The notes beneath the pieces are model-generated. The model worked only from the letters and a program-made list of their open reading frames with translations, did not search any database and was not told where the DNA came from. This document shows, one piece after another, positions 25,540 to 36,487 of a DNA stretch of 64,000 nt (within the stretch, counting starts at the first letter, position 1; the number at the start of each line of letters is the position of its first letter). This stretch comes from Physcomitrium patens (Eukaryota; Streptophyta; Bryopsida; Funariales; Funariaceae). The stretch spans positions 18,643,879-18,707,878 of the forward strand of contig NC_037257.1 of assembly GCF_000002425.4 (NCBI RefSeq). Direction: 5' to 3'. A program made the position numbers and the translations under genes.

Positions 25540-26785
25540 GATTCACAGACGAATCCTTGAAGCACAGCCGCAAGACAAGAAGCAGGAGACAAAGAGAGAT
25601 AGAGAGGGGGATGTGCACGAGGCGGAGAAGCATATGAAGCAAAAGGTACGGACCCGGCCGCTCCAGTGATTTGCCCTAATGTTGCTGATTAAGCGGTCTG
25701 ACGTGTCGTTCCAGCTCATCACACCATTTGCCACGTCGGACTACAACTTCAGGGAAGGCCGAAACGTTGTCAAGGAGCTTCTCGCAACCAAATTTGTGCA
25801 ATAATGATGATCAATTTAGTTCACCAAATTGAAACCTGCAATCATTTTACTATTATTGCAATACTTTAATATTGTTAGTTTTGTTGTGAATACAGAGATA
25901 TAATATCAAATTAATCATTTTAATTTATCCTTAAAAATTATTGTATGGAAATTTGTATTCCTGTCTTGTGATAAAATGTTAGTTTTCTTAATACTTTACA
26001 ATCACAAGTTTAGTGTATTTCAATCAATTTTTGAATAGATATTATCATAGATACAAGTGCTTTTTTTTATTGAGTTCTATAGCTCCAACATTTGATATAA
26101 GCACTTGTGATTGTTGTACGTGTTTAAATTAGTGCTGAAATTCCATATGGAGTAGTTGTTAAAAAATATGCTACTATTTGAAGATGGTCAAAATGTTAAT
26201 ATAAAAAGATCATATTATGTAAAATAGTATTATGATATCTTTTATTTGATTATGATTCTTTTAAAAATAAAAATATAAGAAGTTTTTATAAACATGCATT
26301 ATATTTTGTTTAAAACTATTCATGAACCAAGACATTATAAGATACTTGTAGCTCAAAATATATATTATTTAAGGTGTAGTAATAGAAGTCTTTTATTAAA
26401 TATAAGCAAATATGAAAGCTCTTAAATATTTATTAATGACATACATTAAATTCAAACATCTTTTACAAATTTTTAGAACCTTCCATATTCTTTTAGATAT
26501 ATGCAACTTATTTTGTGGAACTTTAGAAACTTCTTAGTTAATATTAAATCTTTAATAAGATTCTACAACTTATTTATTCTTATGTATAATTTATACATAA
26601 GAATAAATATACATAAATCTTCAATAAGCTTTCAAAAATTGATGTATCATTCTATGATCATCTAAAACCTAATATTAACTTTTGAAAGTTTCCATAGAAG
26701 ATCTTTTAGATTTATTATGTATATTTACTTCTTAAAATCTTGTCTTAAAGTTCTATTGGATCTAGTTATCATAGTACAAATGAAA
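25540..26785. other. eL41 promoter side, then AT-rich spacer
   Basis: 25540-25760 is GC-richer and should contain the eL41 5' UTR and promoter (a TTAGGGC-type motif on the minus strand near 25680). From about 25800 the DNA is very AT-rich without coding signal; scattered pieces such as tagaaccttcc near 26475 faintly recall retroelement LTR sequence but cannot be assigned. Confidence 0.4.
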
Positions 26786-27323
26786 TATCAAGGATATAAA
26801 TCTTTAAAAAAAAAAAAAAAAAATCCTCAATACACTCTTGTGTCCTTCAAAAAGACTAAGAAATCACTTAAAGATGGCAATATATTGAATTAGAATGGCT
26901 GTTGCCAAAGATAAGAAGACTAGAAAGTCTTAAAATAAGATTAAGAACTAGAAAGATGTTGACAAGAGTTTTACTCTTGCCTCCATATGTACTCTCTAAC
27001 TAAGAGTTATGTAGTGATATTCTATAGGAATTTTAATACATGTTGACTTTGCTAGACACATGTCTTAACTTGTAATGCAAGTTATCTATATATATGCCAC
27101 ATATTTAGCTTGTTCTATAACCTACCAACATATGTGATATGCAGTTAATTTGTTGACCAAGTTTTTAACCTACTAATCAACTATAAACATGTATAAAGTC
27201 AAAACCTTGTCTATGAAGTTTCTAGGAAGCTTTTTTAGAAGATATTATGAAACTTATCCATATTTATCTACTTCTACCTAATCATATAAATAATTATTGG
27301 AGTAAATGTGTATGTTCGTGACA
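26786..27323 (-). repeat. 3' LTR of chromovirus copy 2
   Basis: Plus-strand boundaries tatcaagg...gtgaca correspond to the family's TGTCA/TGACA ends, with the left TG decayed to TA. It includes an 18-A run near 26804-26821 and a shortened version of the family stem-loop near 26962-26979. Confidence 0.8.
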
Positions 27324-27338
27324 TAACTCCTCCTTCTA
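27324..27338 (-). other. polypurine tract of copy 2
   Basis: The minus strand reads AGAAGGAGGAGTTA directly before the LTR start, matching the tract of copy 1 at 405-419. Confidence 0.7.
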
Positions 27339-27529
27339 GAAACAAGTTTTACAAAAACCGATCATCATCTTTCATAGATCTTGCAATTATTTATCTTGAT
27401 TTAGATAGATGTTGTCAATAAAAAGCCTCAATCATCTTTCTTGCATTTGCAAGATTCTTTGCTAATTCTCATGTGTATTAACTAATATCATATCCATGTC
27501 AATGAACAAAATATTTTAAATTATTTTAA

Positions 27530-30500
27530 AACCCTTTTAAATCCAAGACTTCTTCCATCTTGAATTCTTGATTATTATCCACTTCTATAGGAGGAGGTGG
27601 CATTTATCTTCTTTCCAACATATTCACTCTCTTATATGGCTCAAAAAGAGATACATAGAATACAAGATAGATTTTCATAGACTCCGATAGATATAATCAA
27701 TAAGCAATACAATTGATTTATTTCACAAATAAAAAAAGATTTAAGCCTATGGTAGTCTAATTTGTCACAAAGACAAGTAGTCTTGATATTACAGAAAAAT
27801 AACCATACCTTGTCACCAACATTAAATTGTGATTGTTCTTAGTAATAAGCATTCACATTAATCTTTTGTCATTTTTGAGCTTCCTTTAACTATGCCTTCA
27901 TTGTTGCATATAGCTTTGATAAATAATTTGCCAAATATTTTACCATAGAATTATTAACTTTTGAAAAGTCATAAGTATTAAGTTATAGATGATAACCATA
28001 ATTGATAAAGAAAGGTATTTGTTGAGTAAAAAAATATATCAAATTATTGTATAAAATTTCTACAAATGACAAAAAAATTGTCCAATCATCTTGATGATAG
28101 TTGATAGTACATCTCAAATACTACTCTAGAATTTGATTCATCCGTTTTGTTTGCTCATCAATTTAAGGATGAAAAGCCAAAGAGAGCTTTATATCTACCT
28201 TCAAAATCTTAGAAATGATTCTTTAAAATCTAAATACAAATTAAGTCTCTATATTCAATATAATATCTTTAATAATCCATGGTAGTGATAAATATTGTTA
28301 AGAAAAAATCTAATCGTTTCTTTACTTATGTTAAATTTTATATATGGAACAAAATGTGCCATTATAGTAAAATAATCTGCTATCATGAATATAAAATCAT
28401 ATAAAGCAAAGATTGGAAGATCTATGATAAAATCCATAATAATAAAGGACCATGGTTGTTCCAAAATAGGTAATGGCTGAAAAAATCTATAAAATTAATG
28501 ATAAAGAATTTATGATCTTGAACAAATATCACATCATTGTACAAAATCTTTAAGTGCCTTCTACATTTGAGGCTACCAAAAATCTCTTGATATTAGCTCC
28601 AAAGTTTTGTTGTATCCAAAATATTTGATTGCTAAAAAATCATGACGATTTTGAAGAATACATAATCATATTTTATCTTCTAGAATATATAATCATCTCT
28701 TGAAATAAAGTAGATTATTCTTGAACTTGAACTTAGAATTATCATAAGAGTTAAAAGAATTATTCATAATATCATGAATAAAAAGACCAAAGAACATACT
28801 TGATTGAATTTACTTAAAAAAGGTTGAATCAACAATCAATGTTGATTTTATTGCTTGAAGATGAAAATGCTTTGACTTCAAGAAATTATTCTTTATTGAT
28901 CCAAAGATGTATTTTTTTTCTTTTTGTATAAAATAAAAACGTTTAAAAAGAGCGTTTGGCAAACCTTATTGTTTTTTGGATCAATAAGTGATCTTGAAAT
29001 TAAATCTTGATAAAGACATGATCTCACGAGCTTAGCAACAATTCAAAATACATGCCAATATAAAGTACTCGAAGTTCTTGTGATCCATGTATATGGTGAC
29101 TAGATTAGAAGAGCGTTTTAAATAATGACATCATTCTTGAAATGAATCTATAATTTCAAGAAGCTCTTTGTCATGGATTTTATAGTTAATTTTGGCTCCT
29201 AAAATATTTTTGGAATGAAAAGCTATTAGGTAGAACTTGTTATCTATTCCTATTTGTGACAAAATGATATTTATAGTAAAATATGATGTATTTGTTTTTA
29301 TGAAGAATGCGTTGAAAAAATCAACTCAATACAAAATTGATGCAAAAATAAATGATGTCTTCAAGGCTTCAAAAGATGATTCAGCTTCATTGCTCTACTC
29401 AAATTTATCTTTATATATCAGACATGTAAAAAGAACTCTAACTAAAAAAAAATTAATAAAGATCTTGTAATAATTGATAAATATTTAAAAATATTATACA
29501 TCTTTGAATATTTTTAGAATCTTCTAATCTATGATAGTCTAGATATTTTTAGGATCTATCATTAGTCATTTATTAGAAATGATGTATCCTAAAAAGTTAA
29601 CTTGAATAGTGTGGAATATATACTTTTTCATCTTGGCATATAATTTTGCATCTCTAATATTTTGTAATCCATGACAAACATGAAGTTTATATTTTTTTGT
29701 ATTCTTAAAATAGATTAGAATGTCATCTAAATAATAAATAAGAAAATCATCAAAAAATTCACAATAAATATCATTTATGAGAAGTTGAAAAGTAATTGGT
29801 GAATTTATGAGTTCAAAAGGTATAACATTATATTCAAAATATCTATATCTAGTTCTGGAAACACTCTTTTACTCATTTCTTTTTGTGATGTAGACCAAGT
29901 TGTATGATCCTCGTAGATCTATTTTTGTGTAGATCTTTGTTTGATTAGATTAATCAAGAAGTCTTAAAATCAAATATAGGAGATACCTATTCTTGATGGT
30001 ATTCTTATTAAGTCTTTGATAGTCTATGCACATTTGTAGAAATCCATCATTTTTCTTCACAAATAAGATAGGAGCTCTTATTGGAGATTTTGAATACTAT
30101 ATGAAGTTTTTATCCAATTTCTTATCAAATTTCTCCTTTAATGCAACCAATTCATTTTGTGATAAGTTATAGATTGTTCCAAATAGTAGTTGAGCTCATT
30201 CTTGTGAATCAATTGAACAATCATAAAATCAACGCTCTAAAAGAATATCTATATTTTTCTTTTAAAAAATATCTCAAAAAACTTGATATTGGATAGGAAT
30301 ACCACTTAATATCTTTTTATCATTAAAAATGGGCATAGAATTTATAGCAAAAGAAGATATTTTTTTTGCTATAGTAAAAAAAACTTTTGTACCTATTAAT
30401 AAAAATTTAGATATACTAAGCTTATGTATTTCTAGTTAATTAATGAAATTTTGAATCAAACTATAAGATGATTTAAGATGACAAGAAATCTAATCTATCT

Positions 30501-31387
30501 AAGGGTTATACTTTTCTAACCACCATAATCCTAAAATAACCTGATTAAAGAAAGATCTTATCACATTAAATATTACTAAACTATTATGATCTTTAATTAT
30601 TGCATCTAAAGGAATAGTCTCATAAGTAATCCTTCTAGAAGACAACAAACAATCATTTATGTCTTTTATATGTACGGATTTAGTTTTCTTGATTAATAAT
30701 ACCTCTAGTTTTTTTTATGAAGTCTTTGTCTATAAAACATGTTGAGGATCTTGAATCTAATAAGGCTAAGACTTTATAATTTTTTGATCCTAAATAAATT
30801 TCTATTATAAAATAAGGTGAGGGATTTTATGAGAAAATAAGACCTATAATAGGTATTATGTAAGATTCTAACTACACAATCCTTATTGTAGCTTGAAAAA
30901 CTTATTTTCCAACACATCATCTTCTAAGGCAACCATGTTCTTCATTTTGTGATTCCATTGCTTCTTTGGTCAATATTGAGTAATATATTTGGATTCTCTA
31001 TAATATAAGCAAAAATCTTCTTGACATTGATAAGTCTTTTCTTCTTTAATAAGAGATTTTAAACATATCATGTCAATTTGCATAAGCTTTGGCCTAAACA
31101 AGTAAGCTTTTGAAAACTTAGAAGGTATTACTATAGCTTGACTTGTACTTCTCCAAGCAAATCTTTGTTCTTAACATCTTTTAAAGAATTGATTGTCACA
31201 TATAATGACTTGAGTAATAAATTATTTTAATGAATCTATTCTTAGTATTGTTAGCAATAAATCTTTAATATTATGTTTTAATCCATATCAAAATTGATTA
31301 ATAAGAGCTTTTCCATTCCAATCTATGTCACAAGCAAGATTTTGGAATTTAGCAACATATATAATAGTTGAATGTGATCCTTGTCAT
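27530..31387 (-). pseudogene. gag-pol remnant of copy 2 (3' part)
   Basis: Runs parallel to copy 1 through most of its length. Readable blocks include an integrase core around 28464-28255 (QPWSFIIMDFIIDL) and RT remnants around 29900-30150. Stops are very dense, nearly all in AT-rich codons, and no frame longer than about 80 codons survives. The remnant stops at 31387, where the nested element begins inside gag. Confidence 0.75.
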
Positions 31388-31406
31388 TGTTAGGGACATA
31401 GTCCTT

Positions 31407-31619
31407 AGAACCTTCTAGAGACAAGTTTCTAGAATCTTCTAGAGACAAGTTTCTAGAACCTTCTAGAAGCAAGTCTCTGGAACCTTCTAGAAGCTTCTTA
31501 GTTGGTAGAAGATGTTAGGAACATAGTCCTTAGAATCTTCTAGAAACAAGTTTCTAGAACCTTCTAGAAGCAAGTCTCTAGAAGCTTCCTAGTTGATAGA
31601 AGTTGCTTGAGAAGCTTCC
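31407..31619 (+). promoter_or_regulatory. heat-shock-element array in LTR U3
   Basis: Contiguous inverted nGAAn units, the binding site of heat-shock factors. Three arrays of four perfect units: 31450-31469, 31479-31498 and 31551-31570. Three-unit arrays: 31426-31440 and 31532-31546. Two-unit pieces: 31407-31416, 31580-31589 and 31610-31619. They lie upstream of the TATA box. The match is to the consensus; heat response of this LTR is inferred. Confidence 0.7.
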
Positions 31620-31629
31620 TAAATAGGAG

Positions 31630-31635
31630 TATATA
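31630..31635 (+). promoter_or_regulatory. TATA box of nested-element LTR
   Basis: TATATT in the context aggagtatatattgga, downstream of the heat-shock-element array and just upstream of the stem-loop. This is the normal place for the LTR core promoter. Confidence 0.6.
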
Positions 31636-31642
31636 TTGGAAT

Positions 31643-31668
31643 CGAGGCTGAAGAACTCTTCAGCCTCG
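31643..31668 (+). repeat. stem-loop after LTR TATA box
   Basis: Perfect 10-bp arms CGAGGCTGAA (31643-31652) and TTCAGCCTCG (31659-31668) around a 6-base loop. It starts about 8 bp after the TATA box and so would lie at or just before the transcript start. The other LTR family has an equivalent hairpin of different sequence. Confidence 0.65.
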
Positions 31669-32073
31669 ATAACACATCTCTTGGAGCTCTAGCTCACCTC
31701 TTTGGTGTTGTTTTCATTTGATTAATCTAGTTCTTGCCAGTTCTTCTTGAACTTCTTGTTAGATCTCGAGTTTGTATTTTTGTGTCCGTGACAGTTTATC
31801 GAGACTTCACTCACCTCAGATATCAAAGCTAGTTTCTTCCTCGTTAGAGTGTGAATTACCCCTCTGCTTGGAAGTGTACTAGCATTTTAGAGGTTGCGGA
31901 TTACCCTCCTCTAAACTGATACTTCTTTTGTTACAATATTGGAGTCTTATTCTTCTTGGAGAGAATGGATTACCCCTTTTCTTGAAGCTCTTAAGGCATT
32001 TTAGAGGTTGTGGAGTACCCTCCTCTAAACCAATATTATCTTCTCATAGAGTCATTTCTGTCCTTCTCTTAGA

Positions 32074-33120
32074 ATGGCCGGAGGCCAAGACATTAGTATG
32101 ACAGAAAGTTCAGAGTCCAAGTTAGATGCTATCATGAATGCCCTCGCTACGTTATCGCAAAGAACTGCAGAGATTGAAGGAGTCATGGCAAGGCTTCATA
32201 ATGATGGAACATCTGGGATGGCACAATCTAGGTTGCACCAGCCTCAAACTTCTGCACTTGGAGAAGCAACTTTGCCTCAGGTTCGACAAGCACCGCTGGT
32301 TCTACAACATAAGGAGCCCCGAGTTAGCCTTCCGGACAAGTTTGATGATACGCGTTCCAAGTTTCAAGGATTCGTCAACCAAATCAGGTTGATAACAGTT
32401 TTACAGCCCGAACGCTATCCAACGGAGGAGTCACGTGTTGGGCTTGTCGAAACCTTACTTACAGGGCAAGCTCTATCATAGTTTGCTCCTTTGTTTGAGA
32501 AACGATCGTCCATACTAAACAACTTTGAAACCTTTTTGGAGGTATTTGCGAAAGTATTTGGTGAACACGACAAGGTTCAATGGACTACAGCAAAGATCCG
32601 GTCACTACGACAAGGGATGCGCTCTACATGAGTCTATGCATCGGACTTCAGGCAATTAGCATGTGACATGAATTGGAATGAAGAAGCGTTGATGAGTCAA
32701 TTCTAGTGGGATTTAAGGGACGATGTTAAAGATTTTCTGTTAACTCTTCGTGATCCGCAAACGCTCAATGAAGCTATTAGTCAAGTTATGAAGTGCAATA
32801 ATCGCCTATTCCAACACCGCCAAGACCAACGTTCAAGACAACCTATGATTCGCCACGTCCCAACTATGTCGGCAAGCAGCGTGAATTCACATTCAAATGT
32901 AGAAGACATGCAAATTGATGCGGTACGTATCAAATCCCTTACTCTAGAAGAAAAAAAGCAGCGTATGGAGGAAGGTCTATGCTTGTATTGCGATGAAGAA
33001 GGCCACAAAGTTAGAAACTGCCCCAAGAAGCAGAATCGATGTATTGACAGGACTAGGGCGCGTTTGTTCAGGAAAACGAGGATGCCCAGCCACAATAGGA
33101 ACCGTGCGGCTGGACATTGA
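32074..33120 (+). pseudogene. gag of nested element, with premature stops
   Basis: Starts MAGGQDISMTESSESKLDA; a Leu/Arg-rich helical N-terminus is followed by a Ty3-type capsid region and a perfect CCHC zinc knuckle, CLYCDEEGHKVRNC (about 32980-33021). The frame is constant from 32074 to the TGA at 33118 but is interrupted by TAG at 32479, TGA near 32629 and TAG near 32704. Each fits a G-to-A or C-to-T change of a Trp, Arg or Gln codon. Confidence 0.8.
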
Positions 33121-33149
33121 AATATCGCAACAACAATCAGGTTCTTTTC

Positions 33150-35310
33150 TTTTTCCTCAACCTGCCCTTTGCTTTACAATCCCTTTACTTATTGGCCCTC
33201 AGAAACTGAGAATCATAGCATTATTAGATTCAGGAGCATCTGCTTGTTTTTTAGATGAAGAATTTACAAAGCATCATAAGATCCTTTTAGTACAAAAATC
33301 CAAACCTGTTCATGTTGAGGTCATAGATAGACGACCTTTATTGTTTGGTAGTCTCACCCATGAATCAAAACCTATAGAAGTGATGTTTAAGGGCCATAGT
33401 AATCATATTATTTTCAATATTATTAGAACCCCATCAAATCTTGTTATTCTTGGTCTTTCCTAGTTGGAAAAGCATAACCCATCCATAGATTGGAAGTTGC
33501 GGAAGATGACCTTTCCCACAAAACCACCCAAGAACAAGCCTAGTAGAAAACCCCGAATAAAGAAATCCTTATTCATTGGAGCAAGAGTATTTATAAGATC
33601 GTCGAAGGAAGGCACACTGTTTGTCATTTATGCAGCTCCAACTACTAGGGAGAAGATCTCGACAGCAAGTATATTGGAGCAATATAAGGATTTCAAAGAC
33701 GTGTTTCAAAAGAAAAATGCCGACATGCTATCAGAACACAGACCATATGATTGCGCCATAGACTTGCAGGAAGGAGCACAATCGCCTTTTGGCCCAATCT
33801 ACAATCTATCGCAGATGGAGTTGGCGGAATTGTGAAAGTACATCGACGAGAATCTAGCTAAGAACTTCATCCGTCATTCAAAATCGTCAACTGGAGCACC
33901 CATATTATTTGTGAAGAAGAAAGATGGCTCATTGCAGATGTGTGTGGACTATCGAGGCCTCAACAAGGTAACAAAGAAAAATTGTTACCTGTTACCCTTG
34001 ATTTCTGGTCTCTTAGAACAACTTGGACGTGCAAGGATCTTTACAAAAATTCATCTAAGGGGAACTTACAACCTCGTATGAATCAAACAAGGAGATGAGT
34101 GAAAGACAGCGTTCTGTACAAGGTATGGCCATTTTGAGTATAATGTCATGCCTTTTGGTCTTATCAACGCTCCAGCGGTCTTTCAACATATGATGAATGA
34201 TATTTTTCGAGAGCATTTTGATGATTTTTTTGTCATCTATTTGGATGATATTCTGATAGTCTCCAAAAATGAGGAAGAGCATGAAAAGCACGTTCGTTTG
34301 GTCTTGAAGAAACTATGCGAGCGAGGACTATATGCCAAGTTGGAGAAGTGTTTATTTCACCAAATAGAGATGGAGTTTTTGGGGTTCGTTGCGACTATAG
34401 AAGGCTTGAAGATGGATTCCAAGAAGGTGGAAGCAATCGTGTCCTGGGAGGTTCCGAAGACGGTTAGAGACGTACAATGCTTTCTTGGTTTTGCCAACTT
34501 CTATCGGATCTTCATCAAAAATTACTCTCAAGTTGCTGCTCCTCTCACTTGGTTAACATGCAAGGATAAGCTAGAATGGAGACCTCTAGCTAAGAAGGCA
34601 TTTCAAGACCTGAAGATCGCATTTACTACGGCTCCAATCTTGGTACATCCAGACTTTACAAAGGCCTTTTATTTAGAAACTGATGCTTCGGATTTTGCTT
34701 TGGGAGTTGTACTTTCACAAATGGGAGAAGACAAGAAGCTCCATCTAGTTGCATTCTATTCTCGAAAGTTCTCTGCTGTTGAAATCAATTATGAGATCCA
34801 CAATAAGGAACTTCTTGTTATAGTGGATTCTTTCTAAGAATGGCGTCATTTTCTTGAAGGAGCTGCACATCCAATGATCGTATATACAGATCACAAGAAT
34901 TTGGAGTATTTCATGTTAGCTCGAGTTCTAAATCGACGTTAAGCTTGGTGGAGTTTGTTGCTATCTAGGTTCGATTTTGTTATCACTTATCGACCTGGAA
35001 AGCAACAAGGACTATCTGATGCCTTATAGAGGAGATCGTATCTTATACCAAAGGCTGGAGAAGCAGCATTTGATCAACAATGTACGACGTTGTTGAAGCC
35101 AGAGCAATTTCAACTTTGCGCTACTATTGTGCCAATTGATGTTGACTTCCTGAATCAGGTACGTGCCATGACCATTGAAGATTCAGTAGCCATTGATATC
35201 AAGCAGCGTGCCAATGACGACAAGTTCAAGGTGGAGGAAGATCTTTTATACTTTGAGGAGCGGTTGTATATCCCAAAAGGACAAAATCAAGAGAGAGCAC
35301 TTCTTCATAA
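33150..35310 (+). pseudogene. protease-RT-RNase H of nested element, truncated
   Basis: One reading frame (a different one from gag) carries protease with LLDSGASACFLDEEF (about 33220-33265), RT with [39 protein letters not shown] and the intact catalytic YLDD (34239-34250), and RNase H with ETDASDFALGVVL and [10 protein letters not shown]. Stops at 33461, 33833, about 34079, about 34099, 34835, about 34940 and about 35027 break it, but no indel disturbs the frame over some 2 kb. The usual integrase zinc finger and core do not follow; sequence returns to copy 2 at about 35310. Confidence 0.85.
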
Positions 35311-35939
35311 AAGTGCATCTATAAATCCTATTTAAGTAAATCCATTGAGATATTGAAAAAGATAGAAACTTAAATAAAGCTTAATTTATTGCAAAAATTC
35401 TTGAAATTTGATCTTGTTCCATCAAACTTCTTAGTCATACTAATTATTGTCTTCTTTATACTTATAGAAGTGACTTCTTGAATTTAGTTGTGAGGCTAAT
35501 TGACTTGCTTTTTCTAAGTGTACAAATTCTTGGCATAAACTCTAGATTTCTTCCATATGTAAAGTAATAGTACCTCTATGATTTACATTAGAAATATGTG
35601 AGATTTCTACTTTTAAAATATTGACAAGCTTGTAAAGATATGCAATAGTTGTAAATCTATTATCATTTTTTTAAAGAATAGCATCTATAATATTTTTTTT
35701 TATAGATAATTCAAATATATTTATAAAGTTAAATTAAAGAAGGATAATTTGTAATCTCTAATATCAAATAAAAATATCCACAAAGAGAGATAATCCACTC
35801 TCTTTAATAAAAAAATCAATCTTAAAAAACTAAATTATTTATTTAAAGGTGGATAGTCTACAACCTTCAAAACTTAATAATAAAAGTAAAATAATCTTTT
35901 TACTTCTAAAAAAAGAGAAAAATAATAAATTAGCACTCT

Positions 35940-36487
35940 TATCAAATTTTTAAGGATATAAATCTTAAAAAAAGATATGCTTGATATACTCTTATTTTAC
36001 TTGAAAAGATTAAAAAAATACTCAAAGTTGGTAATATATTGAATTTGAATAGCTATTGCCAAAGACAAGAAGACTAAAAAGTCTTAAAATAAGATTGATG
36101 ACTAAAAAGATATTGCAAAATAGTGAAAAAGGCTTCATTCTTTCTTCCATATATAATCTCTAATTAAGAGCTACAAGGCAATCTTCTATAGGACCTCCAA
36201 CATGTGTTGACTTTGTTAGACATATATTTTAACTTATAAGACAAGTTATCTATATGTATGCCACATAGTTAGCTTGTTCCACAAGCTACTAATACATGTA
36301 GTAAGTGGTTAACTTGTTGACCAAGTTTCTAACCTATCAATCAACTACAAACATATGTAAAGTCAAAACCACATCTATAAAGCTTTTAGGAAGCTTTTCT
36401 ATACAATATTATGAAATTAATTTATATTTACCTATTTCTATCTAATCATGTAAGTAATTATCTGAATAAATGTGTATATTCATGACA
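35940..36487 (-). repeat. 5' LTR of chromovirus copy 2
   Basis: Same family as 26786-27323. Plus-strand boundaries tatcaaat...catgaca; the TGTCA end on the right is intact. Confidence 0.8.

Larger units (their letters stand above)
31388..31793 (+). repeat. 5' LTR of nested element
   Basis: Starts TGTTAGGGAC immediately after copy 2 sequence and ends CCGTGACA. U3 holds an internal duplication (31388-31512 and 31513 to about 31611, both starting TGTTAGG.ACATAGTCCTTAGAA). A TATA box lies at about 31630-31635 and a stem-loop at 31643-31668. The 3' end was set by analogy with the TGACA ends of the other family and is less certain than the start. Confidence 0.75.
31388..35310 (+). mobile_element. 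nested Ty3/gypsy chromovirus-like element, 3' end deleted
   Basis: Plus-strand element inserted in gag of copy 2. Order: 5' LTR 31388-31793, leader with repeats (31794-32073), gag (32074 to about 33120), protease (about 33200-33460), RT (about 33830-34600), RNase H (about 34650-35030), then the start of the region before integrase. Integrase, polypurine tract and 3' LTR are missing. The right junction at about 35299-35312 drops straight back into copy 2 gag sequence, and about 150 bp of copy 2 expected between the two breakpoints (judged against 4790-4942 of copy 1) is also gone. It is less decayed than its host, so the insertion is younger. Confidence 0.88.
26786..36487 (-). mobile_element. 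Ty3/gypsy chromovirus copy 2, host of a nested element
   Basis: Minus-strand element of the same family as 1-6124 but more decayed. Left (3') LTR 26786-27323, polypurine tract 27324-27338, integrase/RT/RNase H remnants about 27540-30250, protease and gag remnants about 30500-31387, an interruption by another element (31388 to about 35310), then the remaining gag/leader part (about 35311-35939) and the right (5') LTR 35940-36487. Flanking pentamers tgaaa (left) and taaag (right) are compatible with a target duplication carrying two transitions. Without the insert it is about 5.8 kb. Confidence 0.85.

Noticed and set aside
26805-26874. Leader-like sequence left of an LTR suggesting a tandem array of two elements sharing one LTR
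   Set aside because: Comparison with the solo LTRs at 6225-6763 and 38137-38701, which include the same block and end in TGACA, shows that it is part of the LTR itself.
31818-31830. Possible primer-binding site of the nested element (GATATCAAAGC, near the initiator tRNA-Met site)
   Set aside because: It lies 25 bp after the TGACA end chosen for the LTR; either the LTR end or this site is wrong, so neither is annotated as certain.
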